Assembly: GCA_036556265.1 (NCBI GenBank)
Contig: DATBJU010000171.1
Coordinates: forward strand, 1-47,549
Reading direction: 5' to 3'
Source: JAUSIF01 sp036556265
GTDB taxonomy: Bacteria; Pseudomonadota; Alphaproteobacteria; Rhizobiales; Xanthobacteraceae
DNA length: 47,549 bases
Shown here: piece after piece, positions 24,380 through 32,791 of the stretch
Layout of the letters: each line of letters starts with the position of its first letter
Position numbering within the stretch: position 1 is the stretch's first letter
The notes under the pieces: model-generated
Database searches by the model: none
What the model saw: only the letters and a program-made list of their open reading frames with translations
Told to the model about the DNA's origin: nothing
Position numbers and translations under genes: made by a program

Positions 24380-26404
24380 ATGGGCCGCGACACCCACGAC
24401 CGCATGGCAAATGCCATTCGCGCGCTTGCCATGGACGCGGTCGAGGCCGCCAAGTCGGGCCACCCGGGCCTGCCCATGGGTGCCGCCGACGTGGCTACGG
24501 TCCTATTCACAAGATTCTTGAAGTTTGATCCTTCCGACCCCGTCTGGCCCGACCGCGACCGTTTCGTGCTCTCCGCAGGCCACGGGTCGATGCTGCTTTA
24601 TGCGGCACTCTATCTCCTCGGCTACCGGGACATGACCATCGAGGAGATCAAGCGCTTCCGCCAGCTTGGATCGAAGACCGCCGGCCACCCCGAGTTCGGC
24701 CATGCGGCGGGGATCGAAACCACGACGGGTCCGCTCGGCCAGGGATTCGGCAACGCCGTCGGCATGGCGCTGGCCGAACGCATCCTCGCCACACGCTTTG
24801 GCGACGGCGCGGTCGATCACTACACCTATGTGCTTGCGTCCGACGGCGACCTGATGGAAGGCCTGAGCCAGGAGGCAATCGCCCTCGCCGGACACCTGAA
24901 GCTCGCGAAGCTTATCGTCCTGTTCGACGACAACGGCATTTCGATCGACGGTAAAATCTCGCTGGCGGACTCGACCGACCAGGTCGCGCGCGTGAAGGCG
25001 TCCGGCTGGAACGCGACCCGAATCGACGGTCACGACCCGGAAGCGATCGCCGTGGCAATCGAAGCGGCGCGAAAATCCGACCGGCCGACGCTGATCGCCT
25101 GCCGCACCACGATCGGCTACGGCGCGCCCACCAAGGCCGGCACCGAAAAGACGCACGGCTCACCGCTCGGCGCCGAGGAGGTGAAGGGCGCGCGAGAGAA
25201 ACTGGGCTGGCCGCATCCACCGTTTGAAATTCCCACGGACATTCTCGATCTCTGGCGAAAAGCCGGCGCGCGCTCGCGTGATGTGCGCCGTGCGTGGAGT
25301 GAACGCGTCGCCAAGCTCGACCCGTCGAGTCGCGCCGAGTTCGAGCGCCGCATGAGCGGCAAGCTCGCGCCCGCGCTCGCGGCTGCCGTTCGCAACGTGA
25401 AGGAGCGCGCTTCCGCCAAGCCCGAGGAGATCGCGACGCGCAAGGCATCGGAGATCTCGCTCGATGCACTCGTCGACGTATTGCCGGAGATGATCGGCGG
25501 CTCTGCCGACCTCACCGGCTCCAATAACACGAAGACGAAGGACATGAAGGTGATCGCGCCCGGCGACTACGCAGGCAGTTTCATCCACTACGGCGTACGC
25601 GAACACGGCATGGCCGCCGCGATGAACGGCATGGCGTTGCACGGCGGCGTCATCCCGTTCTCGGGAACGTTTCTCACTTTCTCGGATTACTGCCGCCCGT
25701 CGATCCGGCTTGCAGCACTCATGCAGCAGCGCGTGATTCACGTGATGACACACGACTCGATCGGCCTCGGCGAGGACGGGCCGACGCACCAGCCGATCGA
25801 GCACTTCGCCGCGCTGCGCGCGATTCCGAACCTGCGCTTCTTCCGGCCCGCCGATCTCACCGAAACCGTGGAGTGCTGGCAGCTCGCGCTCGAGCACACG
25901 AACGGCCCGAGCGTGCTTGCGCTCTCGCGCCAGAACCTGCCGGCGCTGCGGCTGCGTTTCGTCGACGAGAACATGTGCGCACGCGGCGCCTATGAACTTT
26001 CGCCGGCGAACGGCAAGGCGGAGATTTCGCTGTTCGCCACCGGATCCGAGGTATCGATCGCGATCGCGACCCAGGCGGAGCTTGAGAAGAAGGGCGTGCC
26101 GACCCGCGTTGTCTCCGTCCCATGCTTCGAGCTCTTCCGCGCGCAGCCTGCGGCCTACCGTCACGCCGTGATCGGAAGCGCGCCGGCGCGCGTCGCAGTC
26201 GAGGCGGCGATCCGCATGGGCTGGGACGAGATCATAGGTACCGACGGTGCCTTTGTCGGCATGAAGGGATTCGGTGCGAGCGCGCCCCACAAAGACCTCT
26301 ACAAGCACTTCGGCATTACCGCCGAAGCCGTCGTTGCTGCCGGCATGGAAGCGCTCGGCCGCGAGCGCTCGGCCGCGGGTATCAAGGCGGCGCGCCGCTC
26401 GTGA
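24380..26404 (+). CDS. tkt: Transketolase
   Basis: This 674-residue thiamine-diphosphate enzyme moves two-carbon ketol units in the pentose phosphate or Calvin pathway. It has the early R-M-A-N-A-I-R-A-L-A-M-D-A-V, substrate histidine in S-A-G-H-G-S-M-L-L-Y near 67, the ThDP/Mg motif S-D-G-D-L-M-E-G...D-D-N-G-I near 154-187, and the pyrimidine-domain E-H-G-M-A-A-A-M-N-G near 412. The length is normal. Starts at 24380 and 24401 are both possible; 24380 fits family length. It heads the glycolytic cluster. Confidence 0.97.
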   Translation: MGRDTHDRMANAIRALAMDAVEAAKSGHPGLPMGAADVATVLFTRFLKFDPSDPVWPDRDRFVLSAGHGSMLLYAALYLLGYRDMTIEEIKRFRQLGSKTAGHPEFGHAAGIETTTGPLGQGFGNAVGMALAERILATRFGDGAVDHYTYVLASDGDLMEGLSQEAIALAGHLKLAKLIVLFDDNGISIDGKISLADSTDQVARVKASGWNATRIDGHDPEAIAVAIEAARKSDRPTLIACRTTIGYGAPTKAGTEKTHGSPLGAEEVKGAREKLGWPHPPFEIPTDILDLWRKAGARSRDVRRAWSERVAKLDPSSRAEFERRMSGKLAPALAAAVRNVKERASAKPEEIATRKASEISLDALVDVLPEMIGGSADLTGSNNTKTKDMKVIAPGDYAGSFIHYGVREHGMAAAMNGMALHGGVIPFSGTFLTFSDYCRPSIRLAALMQQRVIHVMTHDSIGLGEDGPTHQPIEHFAALRAIPNLRFFRPADLTETVECWQLALEHTNGPSVLALSRQNLPALRLRFVDENMCARGAYELSPANGKAEISLFATGSEVSIAIATQAELEKKGVPTRVVSVPCFELFRAQPAAYRHAVIGSAPARVAVEAAIRMGWDEIIGTDGAFVGMKGFGASAPHKDLYKHFGITAEAVVAAGMEALGRERSAAGIKAARRS

Positions 26405-26512
26405 CCGCGACCCGCTGACATCCCTGCGGCGAGCGTCTAAAAGGCTCTCGGATCGAATTGCCGGCTCGCACGTTTATCGGGCGACGCCGTGGTTTGCGCG
26501 GAGAACAATCTC

Positions 26513-27520
26513 ATGGCCGTCAAGGTCGCCATCAATGGGTTCGGACGCATCGGGCGCAATACTCTGCGCGCCATCGTCGAGTCGGGCCGCAAGGACGTTG
26601 AGGTCGTAGCGATCAACGACCTCGCGCCGGTCGAGACCAACGCCCACCTCCTCCGTTTCGATTCCGTGCACGGCCGTTTTCCCGGAGAGGTCAAAGTCAA
26701 AGGCGACACGATTGACGTCGGTCGCGGAGCCATCAAAGTCACCGCGATCAAGGATCCCGCTCAGCTTCCGCACAAGGAGCTGAACGTCGACATCGCGATG
26801 GAATGCACCGGCATCTTCACGTCGAAGGAAAAGGCTTCGCCGCACCTCTCCGCCGGCGCCAAGCGCGTCCTGATCTCCGCGCCCGCCGAGAACGCCGATC
26901 TCACCGTCGTATATGGCGTCAATCACGACAAGCTCGCGAATGGCCACAAGGTGGTCTCCAACGCATCCTGCACGACGAACTGCCTCGCCGCCGTCGCCAA
27001 GGTCCTGAATGACGCCGTCGGCATCGAGCACGGCTTCATGACGACCGTGCACGCCTACACGAACGATCAGCCGGTGCTCGACCAGGTGCACAAGGATCTC
27101 TACCGCGCGCGCGCCGCTGCCACCTCGTTGATCCCGACTTCGACCGGCGCAGCCAAGGCGGTCGGCCTCGTGCTGCCCGAACTCAACGGCAAGCTCGACG
27201 GGGTTTCGATCCGCGCGCCGGTCCACAATGTCTCGGTGATCGACTTCAAGTTTGTCGCCAAGCGCAAGACCAGCAAGGACGAAATCAACGGCGCCATGAA
27301 GCGTGCGGCCGAGCAGCAGCTCAAGGGGATTCTGGGCATCACCGACCAGCCGAACGTCTCGGTCGACTTCAACCACGATCCGCACTCGGCGATTTTCCAC
27401 CTCGACCAGACCAAGGTACTGGACGGCAACTTCGTGCGTGTCATGGCCTGGTACGACAACGAGTGGGGCTTCTCCAACCGCATGGCCGATACCGCGGCCG
27501 TCATGGGCAAGCTCGGCTGA
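26513..27520 (+). CDS. gap: Glyceraldehyde-3-phosphate dehydrogenase, type I
   Basis: This 335-residue enzyme has the Rossmann motif V-A-I-N-G-F-G-R-I-G-R, Asp36 (A-I-N-D-L, NAD-type), the catalytic S-N-A-S-C-T-T-N-C with Cys153, H180 region H-A-Y-T-N-D-Q, and the ending A-W-Y-D-N-E-W-G-F-S-N-R. It converts glyceraldehyde-3-phosphate to 1,3-bisphosphoglycerate. ATG 26513 follows GGAG at about 8 bases and the frame upstream has no similarity. Confidence 0.98.
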   Translation: MAVKVAINGFGRIGRNTLRAIVESGRKDVEVVAINDLAPVETNAHLLRFDSVHGRFPGEVKVKGDTIDVGRGAIKVTAIKDPAQLPHKELNVDIAMECTGIFTSKEKASPHLSAGAKRVLISAPAENADLTVVYGVNHDKLANGHKVVSNASCTTNCLAAVAKVLNDAVGIEHGFMTTVHAYTNDQPVLDQVHKDLYRARAAATSLIPTSTGAAKAVGLVLPELNGKLDGVSIRAPVHNVSVIDFKFVAKRKTSKDEINGAMKRAAEQQLKGILGITDQPNVSVDFNHDPHSAIFHLDQTKVLDGNFVRVMAWYDNEWGFSNRMADTAAVMGKLG

Positions 27521-27530
27521 CCGTCGTGGC

Positions 27531-28115
27531 ATGGGAGCCTTTCGTCCGCTAGAAGCAAGGTCGGTCCGCTGGCGACCGCTGCAGGGCGTCGGTCTCGAAT
27601 ATCTGACACTGGCCCCGGAGAACGGAGCGATCGTCGCCCGCGCTGTCACAATCGGCACGTTCGAAGGCAAGCCGTTCGGCGCGCGTTACAAAGTCGTCTG
27701 TGATGCCAACTGGACTTTTCGCGAACTCAAGCTCGACGCGGTGAACGGCGTCACGTTGTGTCTGTCGTCCGACGGGCACGGCCACTGGACCGACGCACAC
27801 GGTCAGCAGCTTTCGGGCTTCGAGACCTGCATCGACATCGACCTCGGCGGTAGCCCCTTCACCAACACATTGCCGATCCGACGGCTCGATCTCGACCAGG
27901 GCGACGGCCCGATGGAGCTCTCCATGCTTTACGTCCCGTTCGACACGTTCGAACCCTTTGTCGACGGGCAACGCTACAGCTGTCTGCAATCGCGCCGCCG
28001 GTATCGCTACGAAGCCGTCGACGGCGCCTTCGTAGGCGAGTTGGTGGTGGATGAGGACGGCTTGGTCCTCGACTTTCCGCCGCTGTTCACACGCGTGCGG
28101 GGGAGCGCCGAGTGA
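27531..28115 (+). CDS. Putative glycolipid-binding domain protein (PF06475 type)
   Basis: This 194-residue soluble protein fits the glycolipid-binding/DUF1089 family: an antiparallel beta pattern with W-R-P-L-Q-G-V-G-L-E-Y-L-T-L near 12-27, W-T-F-R-E-L-K-L-D near 60, C-I-D-I-D-L-G-G-S-P-F-T-N-T-L-P-I-R-R near 100-118 and V-P-F-D-T-F-E near 131. Its start is 10 bases after gap, and its TGA overlaps the GTG of pgk by 4 bases, so it is probably translated together with glycolytic enzymes. Why a lipid-binding fold sits here is unknown; an undetected metabolic or regulatory role is possible. Confidence 0.8.
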   Translation: MGAFRPLEARSVRWRPLQGVGLEYLTLAPENGAIVARAVTIGTFEGKPFGARYKVVCDANWTFRELKLDAVNGVTLCLSSDGHGHWTDAHGQQLSGFETCIDIDLGGSPFTNTLPIRRLDLDQGDGPMELSMLYVPFDTFEPFVDGQRYSCLQSRRRYRYEAVDGAFVGELVVDEDGLVLDFPPLFTRVRGSAE

Positions 28116-29305
28116 GCGCGTTCCGCAACCTTGATCACGCCGACGTTCGCGGAAAACGCGTCCTCGTCCGCGTCGATCTCAACGTGCCGATGGAGAATGG
28201 CCGCGTCAGCGATGACACGCGCCTGCGTGCCGCCGCGCAAACGATCCGCGAGATCGCTCAAAAAGGCGGCAAGGCAATTCTCCTCGCGCATTTCGGCCGC
28301 CCCAAGGGCCGCGACGAGAAGCAGTCGCTGAAGGCGGTCGCACCGGCACTCGCGAAGGCGCTTGAGATGCCGGTGACGTTCGCCGGCGACTGCATCGGGC
28401 CGGAGGCGGAACGAGCGGTTGCGACGATGAAGCCCGGCGACGTGCTGTTGCTCGAAAACACCCGCTTTCATGGTGGAGAAGAAAAGAACGCGCCGGAGTT
28501 CGTCACCGCGCTGGCGAGCCTCGGCGACCTCTACGTCAACGACGCATTTTCCGCCGCACATCGTGCCCACGCCTCGACCGAGGGCCTCGCGCACAAGCTA
28601 CCCGCCTTCCCGGGTCGGTCGATGCAAGCCGAGATCGAAGCGCTGACGCGTGTGCTGGAAAGTCCGCAGCGGCCGGTCGCAGCAATCGTTGGCGGCGCGA
28701 AGATTTCCACCAAGCTCGAGCTGCTCGGAAATCTCTTGGGCAAAGTGAATTACCTCATCATCGGCGGCGCCATGGCAAACACGTTCCTTGCCGCCCAAGG
28801 CAAGCCGATCGGCACGTCATTGTCAGAGAGCAACATGCTCGACACCGCCCGCAAGATCCTGAGCGACGCGAGCGCCAAGGGCTGCGACCTGGTGCTTCCC
28901 GTCGATGTCGTTGTGACACGAAAATTCGAGGCGCACGCACCTTCGCGCGCCGTGGCGACCGACGCGGTTGGCGCCGAAGACATGATCCTGGACATCGGCA
29001 GGAGGAGCATCGATCAGGTGATCGCGACGCTCGGCCGCGCGAAAACCCTCGTCTGGAATGGACCGTTCGGTGCCTTCGAGTTGGAGCCCTTCGATACCGG
29101 AACCAATGAAGTCGCCGAGGCGGCCGCGGAACTGAGCGCCGCTGGTAAGCTTATTTCTGTGGCGGGCGGCGGCGACACCGTGGCGGCGCTGAACCAGGCC
29201 GGCGCGGCGGGGCGGTTTACCTACGTGTCCACGGCCGGAGGCGCCTTCCTCGAATGGCTGGAAGGCAAGCCGCTTCCGGGGGTTGAGGCGCTCCGGCTAA
29301 AATAG
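28112..29305 (+). CDS. pgk: Phosphoglycerate kinase
   Basis: This 397-residue two-domain kinase produces ATP from 1,3-bisphosphoglycerate. It has R-V-D-L-N-V-P near 22, A-H-F-G-R-P-K-G near 60, L-L-L-E-N-T-R-F-H near 110, the G-G-A-K-I-S-T-K hinge near 195 and the nucleotide loop G-G-G-D-T-V-A-A-L near 351. It starts with GTG 28112 in a 4-base overlap with the glycolipid-binding gene. Confidence 0.98.
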   Translation: MSAFRNLDHADVRGKRVLVRVDLNVPMENGRVSDDTRLRAAAQTIREIAQKGGKAILLAHFGRPKGRDEKQSLKAVAPALAKALEMPVTFAGDCIGPEAERAVATMKPGDVLLLENTRFHGGEEKNAPEFVTALASLGDLYVNDAFSAAHRAHASTEGLAHKLPAFPGRSMQAEIEALTRVLESPQRPVAAIVGGAKISTKLELLGNLLGKVNYLIIGGAMANTFLAAQGKPIGTSLSESNMLDTARKILSDASAKGCDLVLPVDVVVTRKFEAHAPSRAVATDAVGAEDMILDIGRRSIDQVIATLGRAKTLVWNGPFGAFELEPFDTGTNEVAEAAAELSAAGKLISVAGGGDTVAALNQAGAAGRFTYVSTAGGAFLEWLEGKPLPGVEALRLK

Positions 29306-29363
29306 GGATGAAATCGCTGTCACCGGCGGGTATGCCAAACGGATCCGGATATCGGAGATCACG

Positions 29364-30389
29364 ATGAACCTCGCAGAACTGAACAAAATTGCGAACGCTA
29401 TGGTCGCGCCGGGGAAAGGCATCCTGGCCGCCGACGAGAGCTCGGGCACCATCAAAAAGCGCTTCGATGCGATCGGTGTTGAATCCACCGCCGACAACCG
29501 GCGCGACTATCGCGAGCTTCTGTTCCGCTCGGCCGACGCCATGAAGAATTACATCTCCGGCGTGATCCTTTACGACGAGACGATCCGACAGAACGCAAAG
29601 GACGGCACTCCCCTCGTCAAGCTCATCCAGCAAACGGGCTCGATTCCCGGCATCAAGGTTGACAAGGGCACGAAGCCCCTCCCGTTCAACACCGGCGAGG
29701 TCGTAACCGAGGGTCTCGACGGCTTGCGCGAGCGTCTGGTCGAGTATCGCGGCCTGGGCGCGAAGTTCGCCAAGTGGCGCGGCGTCTACGACATCGGCCC
29801 ACGCATGCCGAGCTACAGCTGCATCCACGCAAACGGACACGCGCTCGCCCGCTACGCCGCGCTCTGCATCGAGGAAGGCATCGTTCCAATCGTCGAGCCG
29901 GAGGTCCTCATGGATGGCGGGCACGACATCGACACGTGCCACGAGGTCACCGAGTTCGTGCTCAAGGAGACCTTCCAGGAGCTCTACTATCAGAAGGTGC
30001 CGCTCGAGGGCATGGTGTTGAAGCCGAACATGGCCGTGCCCGGCAAGAAGAGCACAAAGTGCGCCTCCGTCGACGAAGTCGCGGAGAAGACCGTGAAGTT
30101 GCTCAAAGCATGCGTCCCCGCGGCCGTTCCCGGTGTCGCGTTCCTCTCCGGCGGCCAATCCGACGAAGAAGCGACGGCTCACCTCGACGCAATGAACAAA
30201 ATTGGCGGCCTGCCCTGGAAGCTCACGTTCTCGTACGGCCGCGCGTTGCAGCACGCGCCGCAGAAGGCTTGGTCAGGCAAGAACGAGAACGTCGCCGCTG
30301 CGCAACGAGCATTCGCCCATCGCGCCAAGATGAACGGGCTCGCGACGCTCGGCCAATGGAAAGCCGACCTCGAGAAAAAGGCGGCATAA
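29364..30389 (+). CDS. fbaB: Class I fructose-bisphosphate aldolase
   Basis: This 341-residue Schiff-base aldolase splits fructose-1,6-bisphosphate. It has the N-terminal G-K-G-I-L-A-A-D-E-S-S-G-T-I-K-K-R-F, the lysine motif G-M-V-L-K-P-N-M-A near 216 and L-S-G-G-Q-S-D-E-E-A-T near 258. It is the animal-like class I type, not the zinc class II type. GGAG lies 8 bases before the ATG. It ends the run of glycolytic genes. Confidence 0.97.
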   Translation: MNLAELNKIANAMVAPGKGILAADESSGTIKKRFDAIGVESTADNRRDYRELLFRSADAMKNYISGVILYDETIRQNAKDGTPLVKLIQQTGSIPGIKVDKGTKPLPFNTGEVVTEGLDGLRERLVEYRGLGAKFAKWRGVYDIGPRMPSYSCIHANGHALARYAALCIEEGIVPIVEPEVLMDGGHDIDTCHEVTEFVLKETFQELYYQKVPLEGMVLKPNMAVPGKKSTKCASVDEVAEKTVKLLKACVPAAVPGVAFLSGGQSDEEATAHLDAMNKIGGLPWKLTFSYGRALQHAPQKAWSGKNENVAAAQRAFAHRAKMNGLATLGQWKADLEKKAA

Positions 30390-30542
30390 TTTCGGCTTGA
30401 TCGCGCCCTGAAATACGCGCGACCGCACGGCTCCGGTGCCCAGCCGGGTCGCGCGGGCGGAACCGGCGGCGCGTTTCCGAAATGTTAGCGCCTGTCGGGT
30501 TCCTGTATCGCCGTTGGGGGACAACGGCACAGTCGGGGAACC

Positions 30543-31202
30543 ATGGATCAGCGCAAGAAGGGGCCGAACTCCTATCAGACGCGTTTTGTCTTGGTGACGC
30601 CGCAGGTCGACGAGACGGCCCGGTTCGCACCAATCCTTTCCGAAGCTTGCACGGCGGCCGATGTCGCCGCCGTGATCCTCCGCTTGCAGCAAGCGCCCGA
30701 TGAGGCGGTCCTCAGGTCCATTCGGGAGCTCGCGCCCGCCGTGCAGAAGGTCGAGGCCTCGCTCTTGATCGACGGCCGACCGGATCTGGTGGAGGGAGTG
30801 CACGCCGACGGCGTGCATGTGCTTGGCAGCGAAGCGGTGGCGGTCGCTCGGTCTACGGTCAAGGGCGACCGCATTGTCGGTGCGGCCAGACTTCCGAGCC
30901 GGCACGACGCGATGACCGCCGGCGAGAATGGCGCGGACTACGTGATGTTCGGGGAGCCCGATGACGCGGGCATTCGCCCCACCGTCGATTCGCTCGTGGA
31001 GCGGATCGCCTGGTGGTCCGAGCTCTTTGTTATTCCGTGCGTCGCTTGTGCGGGGCACTTCGAAGAGATCGAACCGCTGGTACGCGCCGGCGCCGACTTC
31101 GTCGCGCTCATCGACGAGGCCATTTGGGACTCGCCGGAACGCGTGGCCGCCGCCCTCAAGGAGGCGGGAAGCCGGCTCGAAGTGGCGGAGGCGATGGCGT
31201 GA
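30543..31202 (+). CDS. Divergent thiamine-phosphate-synthase-like (ThiE) protein
   Basis: This 219-residue TIM barrel is ThiE-like: L-L-I-D-G-R-P-D-L-V near 73, A-D-G-V-H-V-L-G near 88, G-A-D-Y-V-M-F-G near 135 and G-A-D-F-V-A-L-I near 182. Canonical ThiE has D-G-V-H-L-G-Q and F-G-P-V-F-x-T-x-x-K here; this protein lacks the GQ and the Thr-Lys, so TMP synthase activity is doubtful. Related genes follow fba in other Hyphomicrobiales. Its TGA overlaps the next start (GTGA). Confidence 0.8.
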   Translation: MDQRKKGPNSYQTRFVLVTPQVDETARFAPILSEACTAADVAAVILRLQQAPDEAVLRSIRELAPAVQKVEASLLIDGRPDLVEGVHADGVHVLGSEAVAVARSTVKGDRIVGAARLPSRHDAMTAGENGADYVMFGEPDDAGIRPTVDSLVERIAWWSELFVIPCVACAGHFEEIEPLVRAGADFVALIDEAIWDSPERVAAALKEAGSRLEVAEAMA

Positions 31203-32134
31203 ACGTGCCTCGTGGGGCCGCGCTCGCCGCGGCCCTCGCACTCCTCGCCACCACGATGTCCGCCTTCGCCCAGTCGAAGACGCCGGCTCCCGACGCGGTC
31301 TACGCGGCCTTCCAGCAGGGCCAATATCTCACCGCGTACGCGCTCGCGACCCAGCGCATCGAAGAGCACAAGGACCCGAAGGCGATGACCCTTGTGGGCG
31401 AGCTGCTCGCGGGCGGCCTCGGAGTGAAGCCGGACGAAAGACGCGCCGCGTACTGGTACGACCTTGCTGCGAAGGCGGGCGACCGCGAGGCGATTTACGC
31501 TCTTGGCCTCATGCATCTCGAGGGGCGTGGCGTCGAGCGTAGCCGCGAGCAGGCCGCTCGCCGCTTTCGTGAAGCGGCCGAACGTGGTCATCCCGCGGCC
31601 GCCTACAATCTCGCACTGCTCTATCTCGAAGGAAAAGCGTTTCCGCGCGACGTGCTCGCCGCCTTGCGCTGGTTTCGCGTCGGCGCCGAGCAGGATCTCG
31701 CCGACGCGCAGCACGCGCTTGCGATCCTCTATAAGGAAGGGGACGGCATACAGAAAGACCCGCACCAGGCCGTGCGCTGGCTCGAACGCGCGGCGAAGCT
31801 CGATCACGTGCCCGCGATGGTCGAGCTCGCGATCGCGGTCTTCAATGGCGACGGCGCCCAGCGCGACGAAGCGCGTGCGGCCAAGCTCTTCCGCGAAGCG
31901 GCCCTGCGCGGCAACCCGATCGCGCAAAACCGCTATGCACGGCTGCTCGCAAGCGGTCGCGCAGTCGAACAAAACTCGGTTGACGCATGCGCCTGGCACC
32001 AGCTTGCCCGAACCCGCTCTGTCGGCGACCCGTCGCTTGACAGCGTCTGCGACACGCTCGCGCCCGCGGGCAAGGAGGCCGCTGCGCGCCGCCTCGAACT
32101 GTGGCTCAAGGGAGCGGCCGAGAGCCGCTCTTGA
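31199..32134 (+). CDS. Secreted Sel1-repeat protein
   Basis: This 311-residue protein has a signal peptide (A-A-L-A-A-A-L-A-L-L-A-T-T-M-S-A-F-A-Q) and about six Sel1-like TPR repeats, each of the form A-x-x-x-L-G-x-x-x-x-x-G-x-G-V-x-x-D-x-x-x-A-x-x-W-F (for example A-I-Y-A-L-G-L-M-H-L-E-G-R-G-V and A-A-Y-N-L-A-L-L-Y-L-E-G). It is a periplasmic scaffold for protein-protein contact; partners are unknown. The start is GTG 31199, coupled to the ThiE-like gene; upstream in-frame ATG 31013 lies inside that gene. Confidence 0.87.
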   Translation: MNVPRGAALAAALALLATTMSAFAQSKTPAPDAVYAAFQQGQYLTAYALATQRIEEHKDPKAMTLVGELLAGGLGVKPDERRAAYWYDLAAKAGDREAIYALGLMHLEGRGVERSREQAARRFREAAERGHPAAAYNLALLYLEGKAFPRDVLAALRWFRVGAEQDLADAQHALAILYKEGDGIQKDPHQAVRWLERAAKLDHVPAMVELAIAVFNGDGAQRDEARAAKLFREAALRGNPIAQNRYARLLASGRAVEQNSVDACAWHQLARTRSVGDPSLDSVCDTLAPAGKEAAARRLELWLKGAAESRS

Positions 32135-32185
32135 CGCCGCCCCGCGTCGGCTGGCACGTGAACGCCGGTCACCCGAGGAGCAGCG

Positions 32186-32749
32186 ATGAAGATCAACGGC
32201 AACGAAATCCGGCCCGGCATGGTCATCGAATATGAGGGTGGCCTTTGGGTTGCCGTGAAGTCGATGGCGGTGAAGCCCGGCAAGGGCCCGGCCTACAATC
32301 AGGTCGAGCTCAAGAATCTGATCGACGGCCGCAAGCTGAACAACCGCTTTGGCTCCGATGAGCGCGTCGAGCGGGCGCGCCTTGAAAACAAGGATTACCA
32401 ATACCTGTACCGCCAGGGCGAGAGTCTGGTCTTCATGGATATGGACACATACGAGCAGATCGAGCTGCACGAGGACTTCGTCGGCGACCGTGCTGCATTC
32501 CTTCAGGATGGAATGAAGGTCACGCTGGAGATGCACGAAGAACGCCCGATCGGCATCCAGTTGCCGGCACAGGTGACGCTCGCGGTCGTCGAGGCGGACG
32601 CGGTCGTGAAGGGCCAGACCGCCTCGTCATCCTACAAGCCGGCGAAACTTGAGAACGGCCTGCGCGTCATGGTGCCTCCGTTCGTCGCCGCCGGCGAGAA
32701 GATCGTCGTCGACACCAATGAGGTCACGTACGTTCGCCGGGCGGAGTAA
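32186..32749 (+). CDS. efp: Elongation factor P
   Basis: EF-P relieves ribosome stalling at consecutive prolines. This 187-residue protein has three beta-barrel domains, starting M-K-I-N-G-N-E-I-R-P-G. The tip loop K-P-G-K-G-P-A-Y holds Lys33, the residue equivalent to the modified Lys34 of E. coli; no epmA/epmB genes are in the window. GAGGAG lies just before the ATG. Confidence 0.98.
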   Translation: MKINGNEIRPGMVIEYEGGLWVAVKSMAVKPGKGPAYNQVELKNLIDGRKLNNRFGSDERVERARLENKDYQYLYRQGESLVFMDMDTYEQIELHEDFVGDRAAFLQDGMKVTLEMHEERPIGIQLPAQVTLAVVEADAVVKGQTASSSYKPAKLENGLRVMVPPFVAAGEKIVVDTNEVTYVRRAE

Positions 32750-32760
32750 GAGAATGAAAT

Positions 32761-32782
32761 TCCCTCCCCTTCAGGGGAGGGA
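32761..32782. repeat. Palindrome carrying the suhB ribosome binding site
   Basis: TCCCTCCCC-TTCA-GGGGAGGGA is a perfect 9-bp stem with a 4-base loop. The right arm supplies GGGGAGGG about 10 bases before the suhB ATG. The core is the same as in the ruvC-ruvA palindrome (18451-18474). In RNA, folding would hide the ribosome binding site. Confidence 0.8.
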
Positions 32783-32791
32783 TTCAAAAAG

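Noticed and set aside
25160..26308. Long open frame opposite transketolase (and a similar one at 26474-27670 opposite gap)
   Set aside because: Compositional shadows of highly expressed GC-rich genes, without family similarity or ribosome binding sites.
30390..30542. TPP riboswitch upstream of the ThiE-like gene
   Set aside because: The 153-base gap lacks the conserved CUGAGA and related thi-box core.
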